NCBI GenBank assembly: GCA_023422975.1
Contig: JAFAGF010000066.1
Coordinates: 1-7,954 of the forward strand
DNA: 7,954 nucleotides
Direction of reading: 5' to 3'
Source: Pseudomonadota bacterium
Lineage (GTDB): Bacteria; Pseudomonadota; Gammaproteobacteria; Burkholderiales; Burkholderiaceae_C
The translations under genes were made by a program, and so were the position numbers. This document shows, piece by piece, positions 6,694 through 7,954 of this stretch. A model generated the notes under the pieces. The model was not told the DNA's origin, did no database searches, and saw nothing but the letters and a program-made list of their open reading frames with translations. Position 1 is the stretch's first letter. The number at the start of each line of letters is the position of its first letter.

Positions 6694-7954
6694 TGTTGTT
6701 CTCCTTGTGGTTTGGGGGCGTTGCTGTCCGAATGCTCTTGCAGCATGGACGGCGAATCGGCCTCACCCATAGGGAACAGGGGGTTGAGCGTGACGGGCGG
6801 TTGCACGGGCTGCGGTGGCGGCACTGGAGGGGTGTCGCGGTCCAAAAAGCGCAGCATGGTGGTGCGGCTGATGATGCCCAAGAACTTGCGGTCTTCACCC
6901 AGCACAGGCAGTGGGCATGGTGCGGTTGCCATGGGGCCAAACAGGTCGGCCACGGGGGTGCTCGCATCGATGGGCACCACGTTGTCGATAAAAGCATGCT
7001 TGAGGCCGAGCATGCCTTCACGCCCGTGCAGCGCATCGCGCAGCGACTGGGCTGACACCACGCCCATCAGGCGTTGGCGGGCATTCAGCACATAAGCATG
7101 GTCGCGGTCAGAGTCTTCAATCAGACGCAGTGCGGCGCGGCAACCGCGGTCACTGTGTTCGGAGATGATGGTCAGCGCCTGGCGTGCAATGTCCGAGGCC
7201 TTGAACACAGCGGCTGCATCCACGCCCTTGATAAAGCTGCGAACGTAGTCGTTGGCAGGGCTACGCAAGATTTCATCGGGCGTGCCCACCTGGATGACTT
7301 GGCCATCTTTCATGATGGCAATGCGGTCACCAATCCGCATGGCTTCGTCCAAATCGTGCGAGATGAAGACGATGGTGCGGCGCTTGGTCTCTTGCAGGCG
7401 CAGCAATTCCGACTGCATTTCGGTGCGGATGATGGGGTCCAGTGCTGAGAAGGCCTCGTCCATCAGCAAGATGGCTGGGTCAGAAGCCAGTGCGCGGGCC
7501 AAGCCGACGCGTTGCTGCATGCCTCCCGACAGTTCATCGGGGTAGCTGGCACCCCATGCGCCCAGTCCCACTTGTTCGAGTGCTTCCTGGGCTGCTTTTT
7601 GGCGGGTGGCTTTGTCTACGCCTGCCATTTCTAGGCCGAATGCGGTGTTGTCCACCACCGTCATGTGCGGCATCAGCGCAAAGGACTGGAACACCATAGA
7701 GATGTCTTTACGGCGCAGCGCGCGCAAGTCCTTGTCGCTCAGGCGGTTGATGTCTTGGCCGTCCACTACGATGCGGCCGCTGGTGGGCTCAATCAAGCGA
7801 TTGAGCATGCGCACGAGGGTGGATTTGCCCGAGCCAGACAGGCCCATGACGACGAAGATTTCGCCAGCTTCAATGGTGAAGTTGGCGTCAAACACGCCAA
7901 TCGATTGACCGGTGCGTTCGAGGATTTGTTGCTTGGAAAGCCCTTGGCGCACCA
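6690..7954 (-). CDS. proV: ProV, glycine betaine ABC transporter ATPase with CBS domains (5' end outside window)
   Basis: The ATPase that powers ProW. About 420 residues are visible; comparison with E. coli ProV indicates some 25-30 N-terminal residues lie beyond 7954. The GTG at 7952 is therefore most likely an internal valine, not the start. Counting from it: Walker [10 protein letters not shown] (37-45), Q-loop Q89, signature LSGGM (141-145), Walker B ILLMDEAF (161-168), D-loop SALD (169-172) and switch H199. The family segment [19 protein letters not shown] is also present (192-210). Two degenerate CBS-type repeats span about 255-372, the region linked to ionic-strength sensing in related OpuA transporters. 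A proline-rich and net acidic tail (about 374-420) extends beyond where E. coli ProV ends. It is the first visible gene of the operon; its promoter is outside the window. Confidence 0.97.
   Translation of the reverse strand, partial: VRQGLSKQQILERTGQSIGVFDANFTIEAGEIFVVMGLSGSGKSTLVRMLNRLIEPTSGRIVVDGQDINRLSDKDLRALRRKDISMVFQSFALMPHMTVVDNTAFGLEMAGVDKATRQKAAQEALEQVGLGAWGASYPDELSGGMQQRVGLARALASDPAILLMDEAFSALDPIIRTEMQSELLRLQETKRRTIVFISHDLDEAMRIGDRIAIMKDGQVIQVGTPDEILRSPANDYVRSFIKGVDAAAVFKASDIARQALTIISEHSDRGCRAALRLIEDSDRDHAYVLNARQRLMGVVSAQSLRDALHGREGMLGLKHAFIDNVVPIDASTPVADLFGPMATAPCPLPVLGEDRKFLGIISRTTMLRFLDRDTPPVPPPQPVQPPVTLNPLFPMGEADSPSMLQEHSDSNAPKPQGEQQ

Overview
The window carries six protein-coding genes, all on the minus strand, so transcription runs from high to low coordinates. 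Gene content, GC-rich third codon positions and protein style suggest a betaproteobacterium, probably of the Burkholderiales/Comamonadaceae type. That placement is an inference from sequence style, not a proven assignment.

Region 1 (7954 down to 3317) is a glycine betaine/proline-betaine ABC importer of the ProU/ProVWX type. It encodes ProV (ATPase with CBS domains, N-terminus cut by the window edge), ProW (permease, overlapping proV by ATGA), ProX (periplasmic binding protein) and then a second, diverged ProX paralogue. ProV and ProW would form the ATP-driven inner-membrane channel, and the two ProX proteins would deliver betaine-like osmoprotectants from the periplasm. RNA structures punctuate the operon: a long hairpin lies between proW and proX, and a strong intrinsic terminator with a UUCG loop lies between proX and the second proX. 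The second binding protein is therefore probably made by read-through or from a separate promoter. It keeps the aromatic cage of ProX but has lost both cysteines of the binding-loop disulfide.

Region 2 (3316 to 2368) holds a 233-residue protein of the uncharacterised DUF3334 type, bounded by intrinsic terminators on both sides. Its core carries an E-x2-N-x22-P pattern like that of the CheC/CheX CheY-P phosphatases. Its C-terminus, after a flexible Ala/His/Thr-rich linker, ends in a peptide resembling the CheY-binding tail of CheZ. This is the most interesting lead in the window: a possible phosphatase of CheY-like receivers.

Region 3 (2279 to 1) is a PAS-PAS-coiled coil-GGDEF-EAL cyclic-di-GMP enzyme with both catalytic sites apparently intact. 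It reaches the window edge, where its stop codon may fall on the last two bases. A strong Shine-Dalgarno sequence places its start at 2279, and a 26-bp perfect palindrome lies inside the first twelve codons. Together, regions 2 and 3 look like a small signalling neighbourhood (motility and c-di-GMP) next to an osmoprotectant operon. No mobile elements, CRISPR arrays or RNA genes were seen.
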